Below, piece after piece: positions 27,059 through 35,889 of a stretch of 64,000 nucleotides of DNA. How positions within the stretch are numbered: the stretch's first letter is position 1; every line of letters begins with the position of its first letter. Below the pieces are notes generated by a model, which had not been told where the DNA came from, searched no databases, and was given only the letters and a program-made list of their open reading frames with translations. Made by a program: the position numbers and the translations under genes. Origin of the DNA: Pseudoalteromonas viridis. Its GTDB lineage: Bacteria > Pseudomonadota > Gammaproteobacteria > Enterobacterales > Alteromonadaceae. The DNA lies in contig NZ_CP072425.1 of NCBI RefSeq assembly GCF_017742995.1, positions 186,001 through 250,000 of the forward strand. Direction: 5' to 3'.

Positions 27059-27697
27059 ATGAATTACATTGTGTGTATCGCCGCGTTACTGTTTAGTCTG
27101 AGTGCACTTGCAGAGCAAGGACGTATCTACCTCACAACCTCCGATCCGCAAATTAAAACCGGCAGCGAATTTTATGTGGATGTGATGGCAGAAAACTTGC
27201 CTGAGGTATACGGCGTGCAGCTCACCCTGAACTATGACGCCAAATCCATCACCTTTGTCGATCAAGACAGCAAAGCCAAGGGTGAACAGCTTGAGCAGGG
27301 TAACTTTCTCGATGAAAAACACCTCTATACCCTGCGTAACCAGGCTGACTCGAAAACAGGCCAGATCCAATATATTGCCAGCCAGGTTGCACCGGCAAAA
27401 AACGCAGCCGGTAACGGACGTATCGCCCGTCTGTACTTTAGCGCGCCAGATAACGCCACCCAAGCGGAGGTAGCCATTACGCTTGCAGAGTTTGGCACCC
27501 GCAGTGGAGAAAAATACACATACCGCCCCCAGGCACCTTTGAGCGTCAGCTTTGCTAACAACTACCAAGTACAAGCCAAGCCGGGGACAGGGTTCCCGAC
27601 CTGGGCATTTGGCTTAACAGCCTTATTGTTGGTGATCCCTGGAATTTTTTTATTGCGCAGACGCCCTGCTGCCAAACACGCGGAACAATCCGTTTGA
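27059..27697 (+). CDS. Membrane-anchored cohesin-like protein
   Basis: From the ATG at 27059 (GGAG ribosome site 7 bases upstream; in-frame starts at 26969 and 27047 are less good) this is a 212-residue protein. A signal peptide (IAALLFSLSALAEQ) is followed by one cohesin-type domain: IYLTTSDPQIKTGSEFYVDV, YGVQLTLNYDAKSITFVD, GRIARLYFSA. After a short linker there is a C-terminal membrane helix (WAFGLTALLLVIPGIFLL) and a basic tail RRRP. The domain faces the periplasm or cell surface and could hold dockerin proteins such as the one encoded just upstream. Cohesin/dockerin interactions are calcium-dependent in cellulosomes; function here is unknown. Confidence 0.83.
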   Translation: MNYIVCIAALLFSLSALAEQGRIYLTTSDPQIKTGSEFYVDVMAENLPEVYGVQLTLNYDAKSITFVDQDSKAKGEQLEQGNFLDEKHLYTLRNQADSKTGQIQYIASQVAPAKNAAGNGRIARLYFSAPDNATQAEVAITLAEFGTRSGEKYTYRPQAPLSVSFANNYQVQAKPGTGFPTWAFGLTALLLVIPGIFLLRRRPAAKHAEQSV

Positions 27698-27711
27698 GTA
27701 CAAACACGCCA

Positions 27712-27963
27712 TCAGCGGTGTTTATATTGTGTCGGGCAATAACCTCTCGAAACTTCAGCCGGTCGTAACTTACCGTGTTTAGTTGCCCGACCACTCACCC
27801 GTTTGCGCCACAGTCGAAAACTGGCAGGCTTGAGGTGAGTGCGCATTAGTCGGATCAATGCCGATTCGTTTAATCCAAATTGCTGCTCTATGGCTTCAAA
27901 CGGCGTTCTGTCTTCCCAGGCCATCTCAATGACTCTCGACTGCTCATCACTCGTTAACTGCAT
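27712..27963 (-). CDS. DUF2805 / TIGR03643 family protein
   Basis: An 83-residue basic protein whose sequence matches TIGR03643: DEQSRVIEMAWEDRTPFEAI, FGLNESALIRLMRTHLKP, SFRLWRKRVSGRATKH. The helical core has the look of a small DNA-binding HTH, but no function is established for the family. It lies convergent to the cohesin gene, 14 bases from its stop, and is monocistronic. Confidence 0.85.
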   Translation of the reverse strand: MQLTSDEQSRVIEMAWEDRTPFEAIEQQFGLNESALIRLMRTHLKPASFRLWRKRVSGRATKHGKLRPAEVSRGYCPTQYKHR

Positions 27964-28232
27964 TATGTACTCTTACCTTGTGTTTCTACCCTGTAACAGT
28001 ACGAGGCAAAAAGCCGCGCGGTTTAGTGGGTAGCTATGTATTTTGTAATGAACCTGAGAATTTCGGACTTTTTCTATCGAAGAGAGTAAAAATTACAAAG
28101 TCATTGATATTTTACATAAAAATTTTTCACCCTTTTATGACCCCAAAAATATAACCTATAAAAATCAACGATTTAAAATTGGCAAACATATTGCTCTATC
28201 TATATCGAATCTAATTTTTAAGGAGTCGAAAT

Positions 28233-28796
28233 ATGAAAAAGACAATGTTTATCTCTTTGCTAACCACTTCTTTAATGGCCAGTTCTGCATTTGCCGCTGA
28301 CAATAACTGGGAAAAAGAAGCCAGTGATGCCTGGATTGACGGAAAAGCAGAAGCCACCCTGTTATTTAATGGTGAGCTAAACAACTTCGATATCAACACA
28401 GATGTAAAAAATGGCACGGTTATTTTGACCGGTGAAGTCGAACATGCCGTTGACAAAAAGCTTGCTCAAGAGCTGGTGCTGGGCATCGACGGAGTTAAAA
28501 ACGTTGAAAATGAGCTAACGGTTGTCGATATGTCTGATGACAAGACTTCGAGCCAACACCAGGCAGAAACCAACACCTTTACTGATGCCAAAATAGCCAC
28601 AGTGATCAAGTCACGATTTTTATTTGATTCTGACATCGATGGCACCGACATTGATGTCGATGTCGAGCGTGGTGTCGTGACCCTTTCAGGGGATGTGGAT
28701 ACCGATGCCGAGCGCCAGCTGGCGGTGCAAATTGCCAAAAATGCCGACGATGTAAAATCGGTCAAGTCTCGCCTGACTCTGGATAAAGACGCATAA
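28233..28796 (+). CDS. BON-domain periplasmic protein (OsmY-like)
   Basis: 187 residues with a signal peptide (cleaved after SSAFAA, about 21) and two BON domains, about 35-100 and 115-185. Each contains the typical D-V-x-x-G-x-V-x-L-x-G core (DVKNGTVILTGEV, DVERGVVTLSGDV). BON proteins bind membranes or stabilise the envelope under osmotic or general stress. OsmY has the same two-domain layout. An AAGGAG ribosome site precedes the ATG. The outer-membrane barrel gene follows 66 bases later in the same direction, and a terminator follows that, so the two may be one envelope operon. Confidence 0.9.
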   Translation: MKKTMFISLLTTSLMASSAFAADNNWEKEASDAWIDGKAEATLLFNGELNNFDINTDVKNGTVILTGEVEHAVDKKLAQELVLGIDGVKNVENELTVVDMSDDKTSSQHQAETNTFTDAKIATVIKSRFLFDSDIDGTDIDVDVERGVVTLSGDVDTDAERQLAVQIAKNADDVKSVKSRLTLDKDA

Positions 28797-28862
28797 CAGT
28801 CTTTGCAGATAAACCCGTTTTAACGCTTTTGAACAAACAGATTGAATAAAGAAGGATCAATT

Positions 28863-29438
28863 ATGAAACGCTTTTCTATTGCAACGACGTTACTTGCACT
28901 GTGTGGTATGACTGCAACTATGGCACAAGCAGAGACCACATCCGATCCGGATAGCTACAAAATCTACACCGGCCTGGGTTATGGCCAATACTCTTTCCAG
29001 TGGGAAGACAGAGAAAATGACACGTCGTTTGACGAAGATGCCTCTATGCTCAAAGCCTATGTGGGTACGAAAATCAATCCTTACTGGAGCTTTGAACTGG
29101 CATATGAAAACTTTGATGAAGCCAGTGACATAGACAACAGCGCGGAAATAGACGGCGTCTCTTTGTCTACCCTCTTATCGGCTCCTATTAATGAATACTT
29201 TTCTTTGTACGCCAAAGGCGGCTGGCTGGAGTGGGACGCTGAGCTCTATACCGACATCCCAGCCATTGGCCGGATAACTTCCGAGCTCGAAGGAGGCGAC
29301 TGGCTATATGGTGCGGGTGCAGCGTTTCATGTCAGCGACAACGTCAACCTGCGTCTGGAATACGTGCGCTATGAGCTGGAAAACAACATTGAACCGGATA
29401 TGGATGTGGCTTCCGTTTCAGTAGAGTATCAGTTTTAA
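28863..29438 (+). CDS. Outer-membrane beta-barrel protein (porin family, OmpA-type 8-strand)
   Basis: 191 residues from the ATG at 28863 (AAGGA upstream). A signal peptide (ALCGMTATMAQA, cleaved near residue 23) is followed by about 165 residues of alternating hydrophobic/polar strands: YKIYTGLGYGQYSFQW, YWSFELAYENF, YFSLYAKGGWLEWD, NLRLEYVRYEL. The C-terminus is ASVSVEYQF, the end signature for outer-membrane insertion. Size fits an eight-stranded barrel of the OmpW/OmpA-like porin family. Function (structural or small-solute) is unknown. It follows the BON protein. Confidence 0.87.
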   Translation: MKRFSIATTLLALCGMTATMAQAETTSDPDSYKIYTGLGYGQYSFQWEDRENDTSFDEDASMLKAYVGTKINPYWSFELAYENFDEASDIDNSAEIDGVSLSTLLSAPINEYFSLYAKGGWLEWDAELYTDIPAIGRITSELEGGDWLYGAGAAFHVSDNVNLRLEYVRYELENNIEPDMDVASVSVEYQF

Positions 29439-29536
29439 AATGACTGAGAAACGCACTGCACGGTAGTTCCAAAGCGTGGCAGTGGCTGCATGAGCTGGGC
29501 TACTGCACCAAACACCGGACTAAACTGCTGCATAAC

Positions 29537-29565
29537 AGAGATACCGGCCGTGAGCCGGTATCTCT
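29537..29565 (+). terminator. Terminator after the BON/barrel genes
   Basis: Perfect 12-bp stem AGAGATACCGGC / GCCGGTATCTCT with a 5-base loop CGTGA, followed by ATTTC, 98 bases after the barrel gene's stop. Confidence 0.75.
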
Positions 29566-29702
29566 ATTTCACCTTGCGTAAAGACCAAGCTAAAGCTTGA
29601 CTTTACACGATAGCTGCGAAGCGTAGCTTCGGTCTTGCTTAAGCTACGAGTGGGCACACATCCTTGTGGGGGGTTCCGGCTCGACGTCCATGTCTCGCGT
29701 TC

Positions 29703-29735
29703 GCCAAAAAAGAGATACTTAATCTCTTTTTTGGC
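29703..29735 (-). terminator. Terminator overlapping the end of the AGCS gene
   Basis: Perfect 14-bp stem GCCAAAAAAGAGAT / ATCTCTTTTTTGGC. The loop (29717-29721) contains the TAA stop codon of the minus-strand AGCS gene at 29719-29721, so the upstream arm is coding sequence (Ser-Gln-Lys-Arg-Asp end). The long A/T arm would supply the U-run on either strand. Confidence 0.8.
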
Positions 29736-31146
29736 TCACCCAAACATCTTTGTGTAAGTAGCCTTGGTAGTTTACTTTGCTTGGGTCGAAGTGGACTTTT
29801 TTCGCTGACTTTTGCTGGTTTTGGTAGTCTTTTGTCAGGTTCATAATTGTCGGGGTGAGTTGGATGATGGCGTAGATGTTCACCAGGGTCATCAGGCCCA
29901 GTGCCATGTCGGCCAAACTCCAGACTTGCTGCAAGGTGGCGCTGGCGCCCCATAACACCATGGCCAGGTAAACGCTTGTGTAGCCGAGGCGTCCGGCTTT
30001 GTTGTCCAGCTTGAATAAGTGCAGGTTGCTTTCTGCATACGCGTAGTTGGCAACCACAGAGGTAAAGGCAAACAAGGTAATGGCGGCGGCTATCAGGTAG
30101 TCGCCCACCTCACCAAAATGTGCCTGCATGGCATTCTGGGTCAGGCTGATACCGGCCATTTCGCCGCTAACAGGTAGCCCGGATAGCAATACCACCACGG
30201 CGGTACAGCTGCACAGCACCAGGGTATCGATAAATACTCCCAGCATTTGTACATAGCCCTGGGCCACCGGGTGATTGGGCACTGGCGTTGCCCCGGCTGC
30301 CGCATGGGGCACACTGCCCGCACCCGCTTCGTTGGAATACAAACCGCGCTGAATGCCATTTTTAATGGCGGCCCCCAAAGCACCGGCACCGGCTTCTGTG
30401 AGGCCAAATGCGGACTGGAAAATATCCAGCAGCATGACTGGCACCTGAGTAATATTGAGGACCAGAATCAACAATGCGGTTGCCACAAACGCCAGGCCCA
30501 TAAAGGGCACGATCAGCTCGGCAAAACGCGCGATACTGCGCAGGCCGCCATACACTATCGAGCCTGCCAGCACAGCGATCACCAGACCCGTGTAGAGCGG
30601 ATTAATAGCAAAGGTATTGTTCAGCGCTTCGGCAATGGTATTGGCCTGCATGGCGCTGAAACTAAAGCCATAACCGAGGAATAAACACAACGCAAACACC
30701 ACGGCCAGTTTAGGCTTGCCAAGCCCCGCGCGGATATAATACGCCGGGCCGCCGCGAAATTCGCGATGCTCATCGCGCACTTTATAGAGCTGACCGAGCA
30801 CACTCTCGGCAAAGCCGGTTGCCATACCCAGCAGGGCAATCACCCACATCCAGAACACCGCGCCGCTGCCACCCAGCGAAATGGCCATCGCCACCCCCGC
30901 CAGATTACCTGTGCCGACCCGCGCTGACAGGCCGGTGCATAACGCGGCGAAAGAGCTGATCCCCGAGCTGTCGCCGCTCATACTGCCTTTCATCACACTG
31001 AACATATGACCAAAGTGACGAAACTGCACCCATTTCAGCCGCCAGGTAAACCAGCACCCGGCGATCAGTAGCAGGTAAATGAGGATCTGGCCCTGCCCCC
31101 ACAAAAGATTGTTAATCGGGTCAACGATAAATGCCATCATAGTCAC
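29719..31146 (-). CDS. Alanine/glycine:cation symporter (AGCS family)
   Basis: 475 residues with about ten or eleven membrane helices. Family motifs are clear: GDSSGISSFAALCTGLSARVGTGN near 58-80, RGGPAYYIRAGLGK, GLYSNEAGAGSVPHAAA near 275-290, and HPVAQGYVQMLGVFIDT. AGCS carriers import alanine or glycine with Na+ or H+ in the inner membrane. It is followed (upstream on the map) by CtlX with a 51-base gap between the two genes on the same strand, so it may belong to an amino-acid catabolism unit. The terminator hairpin contains the stop codon. Confidence 0.93.
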   Translation of the reverse strand: MTMMAFIVDPINNLLWGQGQILIYLLLIAGCWFTWRLKWVQFRHFGHMFSVMKGSMSGDSSGISSFAALCTGLSARVGTGNLAGVAMAISLGGSGAVFWMWVIALLGMATGFAESVLGQLYKVRDEHREFRGGPAYYIRAGLGKPKLAVVFALCLFLGYGFSFSAMQANTIAEALNNTFAINPLYTGLVIAVLAGSIVYGGLRSIARFAELIVPFMGLAFVATALLILVLNITQVPVMLLDIFQSAFGLTEAGAGALGAAIKNGIQRGLYSNEAGAGSVPHAAAGATPVPNHPVAQGYVQMLGVFIDTLVLCSCTAVVVLLSGLPVSGEMAGISLTQNAMQAHFGEVGDYLIAAAITLFAFTSVVANYAYAESNLHLFKLDNKAGRLGYTSVYLAMVLWGASATLQQVWSLADMALGLMTLVNIYAIIQLTPTIMNLTKDYQNQQKSAKKVHFDPSKVNYQGYLHKDVWVSQKRD

Positions 31147-31197
31147 CTGCCTGTTGTTATTGTTGTTGTGTTTATTATATTTATTCAGCCGCTTGCG

Positions 31198-32112
31198 TTA
31201 GCGCCGGGACAAGTGCACACCCGCCAGCATACAACGTACCGAGCCCCCCGCCAGCTCAATGGCAGAAACCTCCAGCGGCAGCAAAGTGACACAGGACTCC
31301 AGCACCGCAATTTGCTCAGCCGTTAGCGCGTCATACGCTGTTTGCGACAGTGCCAGCACCCGCCCTTCACTTGCGCTCAGTTCCAGTGCGTTACCACAAA
31401 ATGCGTTGATCTGGGCTTCACTCAAAGCGATTAGTTTTTTACCAGCCAGCTGCAACCGGTGTTTGATTTCTGCGCGCCGTTCTGGGTCAACTATCATATC
31501 GAACCCACCCAAAGCATAGTCACTGCCCACACACAGAAGCACATTGGTGTGGTAGACCGGCACACCGCCCTCACTGAGCGCCTCGAACACCATAGGCTCA
31601 AAATTAAAATGGCTACAGAATCGCTCCAGTACGTGGGAATCCGTGCGTTTTGAGCGGGCGGTGTAGGCAACCCGCTCAATGTGATCCAGTACCATGGCGC
31701 CAGTACCTTCCAAAAATAGGTTGTCATATTCCAGGCCAGAGTAATCAATCACATCCTGCACCCGATACTCGCGCTTTAACAGCTCAATGATGTCGGTGCG
31801 TCGCTCGCGGCGGCGGTTTTTCGCATACATGGGATAAATGGCGATTTGCCCGCCCGCATGGGTGGAAAACCAGTTGTTTGGAAACACCGAGTCGGGTGTA
31901 TCTGTACCTAAGTCTTCGAACAGGTGCACCTGCACGCCGGCCTGCTCCAGTTGCTCGGCAGCCCGCGTTACCTGCTCGTAGGCCAGCTGGCTAACCCCGC
32001 CGTCAAACTGCTGTGCCTGCGACTGAAAACTGTTGTCGGCGCGGGTTTCTTCATTGGGCAAAAAATGGTGTGGCCGGATCATCACCACGGCACTGGGCGC
32101 TTGTGGAAACAT
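31198..32112 (-). CDS. ctlX: Amidinotransferase-fold hydrolase, CtlX/arginine deiminase-related
   Basis: 304 residues from the ATG at 32112 (GAGG ribosome site 10 bases upstream); a longer frame to 32157 begins with a basic tail and is unlikely. The five-bladed guanidine-modifying fold is recognisable: VVMIRPHHFLPNEET, DSVFPNNWFSTHAGG (the Asn/Asp substrate loop), LEGTGAMVLDHIERVAY, and the C-terminal catalytic Cys in GGSVRCMLAG. This pattern is that of CtlX (citrulline utilisation hydrolase), related to dimethylarginine hydrolases. It precedes the AGCS carrier in transcription order and is divergent from hscC. Substrate, perhaps arginine or citrulline, is inferred. Confidence 0.85.
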   Translation of the reverse strand: MFPQAPSAVVMIRPHHFLPNEETRADNSFQSQAQQFDGGVSQLAYEQVTRAAEQLEQAGVQVHLFEDLGTDTPDSVFPNNWFSTHAGGQIAIYPMYAKNRRRERRTDIIELLKREYRVQDVIDYSGLEYDNLFLEGTGAMVLDHIERVAYTARSKRTDSHVLERFCSHFNFEPMVFEALSEGGVPVYHTNVLLCVGSDYALGGFDMIVDPERRAEIKHRLQLAGKKLIALSEAQINAFCGNALELSASEGRVLALSQTAYDALTAEQIAVLESCVTLLPLEVSAIELAGGSVRCMLAGVHLSRR

Positions 32113-32349
32113 AACTGAAATACCTCTAATACAAATACGGATAACACGCGCCTTCATGGTCTGGCCAGGATGGCGTCATTCATACACCCAAACTTTGCAG
32201 GTGCACAGGCTAGACGTGCGCGCGCCTGGAATATTTTTTCATCTACCATCGCTCATAAAGAAAACAAACGCAAAAACTATTGCAGTGATTTACTCACTTA
32301 CCCAAAGCCAATACACTATGCGCTGGATTTACAAACTCAGGAAGTAGTG

Positions 32350-34041
32350 ATGATCACGGTAGGTATCGACTTAGGCACAACCAATAGCGCAATCAGTTAC
32401 TGGGATGGTGAACAAAGTGTGTTAATTCCCAATTCGCTGGGCGACGCTCTGACCCCGTCGGTGGTTGGGGTTGACAACAGCGGCGAGGTATTAGTGGGCA
32501 AAGCGGCTAAAGAGCGGCTGATCTCACACCCGCTACACACCACCGCCTTGTTTAAACGTTATATGGGTACCCAACGTACCGTGACTTTGGGTAAGCAACA
32601 CTATAGCGCCGCCGAGTTATCCTCTCTGGTGCTGAAATCGCTTAAAGCGGATGCCGAAGCTGCGCTTCGGCAACCCGTCACACAAGCCGTGATCAGCGTA
32701 CCGGCCTACTTTAATGACTATCAGCGTAAAGCCACGAAACTGGCCGCAGAGCTGGCCGGGTTGGAAGTGCTGCGCCTGATCAACGAACCCACCGCGGCGG
32801 CACTGGCCTATGGCCTGCAATCCCAAGAAGACGACACCCATTACCTGATCCTGGATTTAGGCGGCGGCACGTTCGATGTGACCATTTTGGAATACTTCGA
32901 CAGGGTAATGGAAGTCAAAGCCTCGGCAGGCGACAACCACCTGGGCGGCGAAGACTTTACCGGTTTGCTGATCTCGGATTTTCTGCGCCAGCACCAGCTG
33001 CAGCCGCAGCAGCTCAATGAGCATCAGCAGCAAAACCTGACCCGACTGATTGACGAGTGTAAATGCCGCTTAAGCGGCGAAAAACAACCGCACTTTGAGA
33101 TAGAGCTGGCCGAGCAAACTCTGCGCTATGAGCTAAGCGAAGACAAGATGCGCGAGATCTGCCAGCCACTGCTCAACCGATTACTCACGCCCATTGAACG
33201 GGCATTTAATGATGCCGGACTGAGCCCCTCAGACATTGACCACATTGTCATGGTCGGTGGAGCATCGCGCATGAATATTTATAAGCAGTGCCTTATCAAA
33301 GCACTCAAATGCTTTCCGACTACTCAGCTTGACCCGGATTTGGTAGTGGCGATGGGCGCAGGCATACAGGCGGGCCTGGTAGACAAAAATGAAGCCCTGG
33401 ATGACGTGGTACTGACCGATGTCTCGGCGTTTAGCCTGGGGACAGGTACCCACAATGAGCACGACAGCGATGGTAAGGTTGGTGACTATTTTACACCCAT
33501 TATTGAACGTAATACCGTTTTGCCGTGCAGTAAGGAGCAGGTATTTTATCCTATCCATAAAGCGCAAAAACGCCTGTTGATGACCATTTATCAGGGTGAA
33601 AGCCGCTATGTGAAAAACAACATCAAGCTGGGCGAAATTAATGTACCGCTGCCCAAATCCGACAGCATCGACGACAAAATGGTGCGCGTACGCTTTACTT
33701 ACGATATCAGCGGCCTGCTGGATGTAGACATAACTGTGGAGCAAACCCAGCACACCATCAGCCAGACCTTTGAACAGTCTTCTTCGATGCTGTCAGACAA
33801 AGAAAAGGCCCAGCTGAAAGAGAAAATGCAAAAGCTCAAAGTACACCCCAGAGATCAGCAGCATAACCGCCTGCTGATGGCCAAACTGGAACGTATTTAC
33901 GAGCAAAGCCGCGCTCAGTATCGTGAACAGATAGCCGAGCTCATCAGCGTCTGGGAAACGGCACTCGCAAGCCAGGACAGCCAACGTATTGAGCAAACCT
34001 ATCAGGACATTACCCAATTTTTAAAAGAGTTAGGTGAATAA
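32350..34041 (+). CDS. hscC: Hsp70-family chaperone HscC
   Basis: 563 residues from the ATG at 32350, where the chain starts directly with GIDLGTTNSAISYWDG (phosphate 1 motif); E. coli HscC has 556. An in-frame start far upstream would add 60 non-homologous residues. Further motifs: AVISVPAYFNDYQRKATKLAAELAG, INEPTAAALAYGL, LDLGGGTFDVTILE (phosphate 2) and VMVGGASRMNIYK (adenosine). The substrate-binding half (about 360-510) is shorter than in DnaK, and the C-terminal lid is reduced, as is usual for HscC. It overlaps the J-protein gene, its likely co-chaperone. HscC in E. coli has been linked to sigma70 control. Confidence 0.93.
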   Translation: MITVGIDLGTTNSAISYWDGEQSVLIPNSLGDALTPSVVGVDNSGEVLVGKAAKERLISHPLHTTALFKRYMGTQRTVTLGKQHYSAAELSSLVLKSLKADAEAALRQPVTQAVISVPAYFNDYQRKATKLAAELAGLEVLRLINEPTAAALAYGLQSQEDDTHYLILDLGGGTFDVTILEYFDRVMEVKASAGDNHLGGEDFTGLLISDFLRQHQLQPQQLNEHQQQNLTRLIDECKCRLSGEKQPHFEIELAEQTLRYELSEDKMREICQPLLNRLLTPIERAFNDAGLSPSDIDHIVMVGGASRMNIYKQCLIKALKCFPTTQLDPDLVVAMGAGIQAGLVDKNEALDDVVLTDVSAFSLGTGTHNEHDSDGKVGDYFTPIIERNTVLPCSKEQVFYPIHKAQKRLLMTIYQGESRYVKNNIKLGEINVPLPKSDSIDDKMVRVRFTYDISGLLDVDITVEQTQHTISQTFEQSSSMLSDKEKAQLKEKMQKLKVHPRDQQHNRLLMAKLERIYEQSRAQYREQIAELISVWETALASQDSQRIEQTYQDITQFLKELGE

Positions 34042-34795
34042 AGTGACAGACAATCCCTGGGATGTACTGGGCATTGAGCCCGGTGCAGACAAAAAGACCA
34101 TCAAGCGTGCCTATACGAGCAAGCTCAAGCTGTGCAAACCCGATGAAGATCCCGAAGGGTTTCAGCTACTAAGGGCAGCCTATGACGAAGCTCTGGCCCA
34201 ACTGGAAGAACAACCAAAGCAGCGCGTAAAGCTGGGTGCAGAGGAGGAGCCACCGGTTCAGGCCATCGAACAGGCCACCCCACAAAACAACCCACCGGAA
34301 GTTTTACCTGATATAACTGTGCAACCTCATAGTGAGCCTGTGCAGACACCCGTTTCAGCACCCGATGAAGCTGCTCAAGAAATGCAGGCGTTCGAAAAAG
34401 AACTGACCGAGCTGCTGGATAATTCATACCGGCGCAACCAGCAAGGGGCCTGGCAACTGCTGATTGAGCACCCGGCCTGTGTGGATATGCAAAATCGCCG
34501 CACGGCTTCTCATCGGGTATTTCATGCCGTACTGGATTTTCAAAAATCAGCGCGCGCGGAAGTCACCCCGCTGGATATTGAGATCCTGGTGTTTCTGAAC
34601 CAGCACTTTGACTGGGCAGAAGATCAAGCGCTGGAGCAGCAGGTGGGCCATCCTGACTTTTACAATATGACCCACAAAGAAATGCCAGAGCCAGAAATAC
34701 GCATAGAGCCGGTGGGCGACACCAGCAACATCGCCAACCTGTTTATTGGACTGACCATACTCTGTGCGCTGGGCCTGATCATGATTTCGCTCTAA
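34034..34795 (+). CDS. J-domain protein, partner of HscC (DjlB/DjlC-like), tail-anchored
   Basis: 253 residues, GTG start at 34034 overlapping the hscC stop by 8 bases (a second GTG at 34043 is also possible). Residues 8-55 form a J-domain-like unit (NPWDVLGIEPGADKKTIKRAY), but the HPD tripeptide is replaced by KPD (35-37) in CKPDEDPEGFQLL. This variation is typical of DjlB/DjlC, the J-proteins that go with HscC. A disordered acidic/proline-rich middle (about 60-120) follows, then a helical part (about 125-215) and a C-terminal membrane helix (IANLFIGLTILCALGLIMI), so it is probably tail-anchored. Gene overlap implies translational coupling with hscC. Confidence 0.88.
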   Translation: MNKVTDNPWDVLGIEPGADKKTIKRAYTSKLKLCKPDEDPEGFQLLRAAYDEALAQLEEQPKQRVKLGAEEEPPVQAIEQATPQNNPPEVLPDITVQPHSEPVQTPVSAPDEAAQEMQAFEKELTELLDNSYRRNQQGAWQLLIEHPACVDMQNRRTASHRVFHAVLDFQKSARAEVTPLDIEILVFLNQHFDWAEDQALEQQVGHPDFYNMTHKEMPEPEIRIEPVGDTSNIANLFIGLTILCALGLIMISL

Positions 34796-35748
34796 GCGTC
34801 TGGCACCTCATGTGACGCCGCGGCTGGCCGAGACGGATCTTCGCTGCTGCGTTTACGCCACCAGCTTGCCAGCACAGAGCCGCTGACATTGTGCCACACA
34901 GAAAACAAGGTGCCGGCCAGCGCACTGGCCGGGGCAAAGAACTTCATTGCCAGGGCAACCGCCAGTCCTGAATTTTGCAGCCCCACTTCCAGCGCAATTG
35001 TGCGGCAACTTTTCTCTGGTAACCCCAACTGCCTGGCCACCAGATAGCCAAGCGCTAACCCCGTCGTATTATGCAGCACCACAGCCAGCGCCACGATTGG
35101 CCCTATGGTTGGTAAGGTCGCCGCATTCAGTGCCACCACAATAGCAATTATCAGCACAATGGCCGCCACTGAAAACAAAGGCAAAAGTGGTGCCAGGCGC
35201 TGTATCGGGGCGCTAAAAAAATGGTTCAGCAGCACACCTAATACCACCGGGATCAGGACAATTTTAAACAGGTTCAACATCATGCCGGTGATCGGAATAT
35301 CCACCACCTGACCGGCCAGCAGCTCAACCAGCAAAGGAGTGAGGACTACACCTGCAAGGGTACTGATGGCCGTCATGGAAATAGACAAGGCGACATCGCC
35401 TTTGGCCAGAAAACACATTACATTGCTGGCCGTGCCGCCAGCCACACAGCCCACCAGCACCATGCCTAAGGTCAAATTGGCGTCAAACTGCAACAAGGTG
35501 GCTATCAACAAAGCCACCAGCGGCATGACGCTAAACTGTAACACCAGACCAACCAGCACCGCTTTGGGTTGTGTTAGTACATGACGAAAGTCCGCCGGAG
35601 TCAGGGTTAATCCCATGGTCAGCATAATAAAGGCGAGCAAAGGAATAATGCTGGCTTTGAGCGCCACAAACGGCTCGGGAGTAAAAAGGGCAAAGGCACT
35701 GAGCAAAATCGCCCAGAGCGGAAACAGTTGGGTGGTTAAACGCAGCAT
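34792..35748 (-). CDS. Bile acid:sodium symporter family (BASS) transporter
   Basis: 318 residues with about nine or ten membrane helices. BASS features are visible: MLTMGLTLTPADFRHVL, VGCVAGGTASNVMCFLAKGDVALS (the crossing helix motif GGTASN), and RTIALEVGLQNSGLAVALAMKFF (the second motif, ExGxQNSGLA). These transporters move bile acids, pantoate, pyruvate or other organic acids with Na+. Bacterial substrates are rarely bile acids. It overlaps the 3' end of the J-protein gene by 4 bases, convergent. Divergent from the ToxR-like regulator at 35890, which may control it. Confidence 0.92.
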   Translation of the reverse strand: MLRLTTQLFPLWAILLSAFALFTPEPFVALKASIIPLLAFIMLTMGLTLTPADFRHVLTQPKAVLVGLVLQFSVMPLVALLIATLLQFDANLTLGMVLVGCVAGGTASNVMCFLAKGDVALSISMTAISTLAGVVLTPLLVELLAGQVVDIPITGMMLNLFKIVLIPVVLGVLLNHFFSAPIQRLAPLLPLFSVAAIVLIIAIVVALNAATLPTIGPIVALAVVLHNTTGLALGYLVARQLGLPEKSCRTIALEVGLQNSGLAVALAMKFFAPASALAGTLFSVWHNVSGSVLASWWRKRSSEDPSRPAAASHEVPDA

Positions 35749-35889
35749 ATAAGGCGCTCGGTCTGGCAGTTAAGGTGGCTCAGTTATACCGCAATTACCA
35801 CGCAAAACAAATCCTGCCTCTGCGCTCGTATTTTTTACGCTGTGTGATAGAGTTAGGTCCAGTATCGTGGATTTATGCGAAGGAATGAC

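Noticed and set aside
27702..27723. AAACAC / GTGTTT repeat between convergent genes at 27697 and 27712
   Set aside because: Imperfect stem that overlaps the stop of the minus-strand gene; too weak to call.
29462..29580. Short open frame reading GSSKAWQWLHELGY and onward
   Set aside because: It overlaps a perfect terminator stem, has no start and no known family; may be a chance frame.
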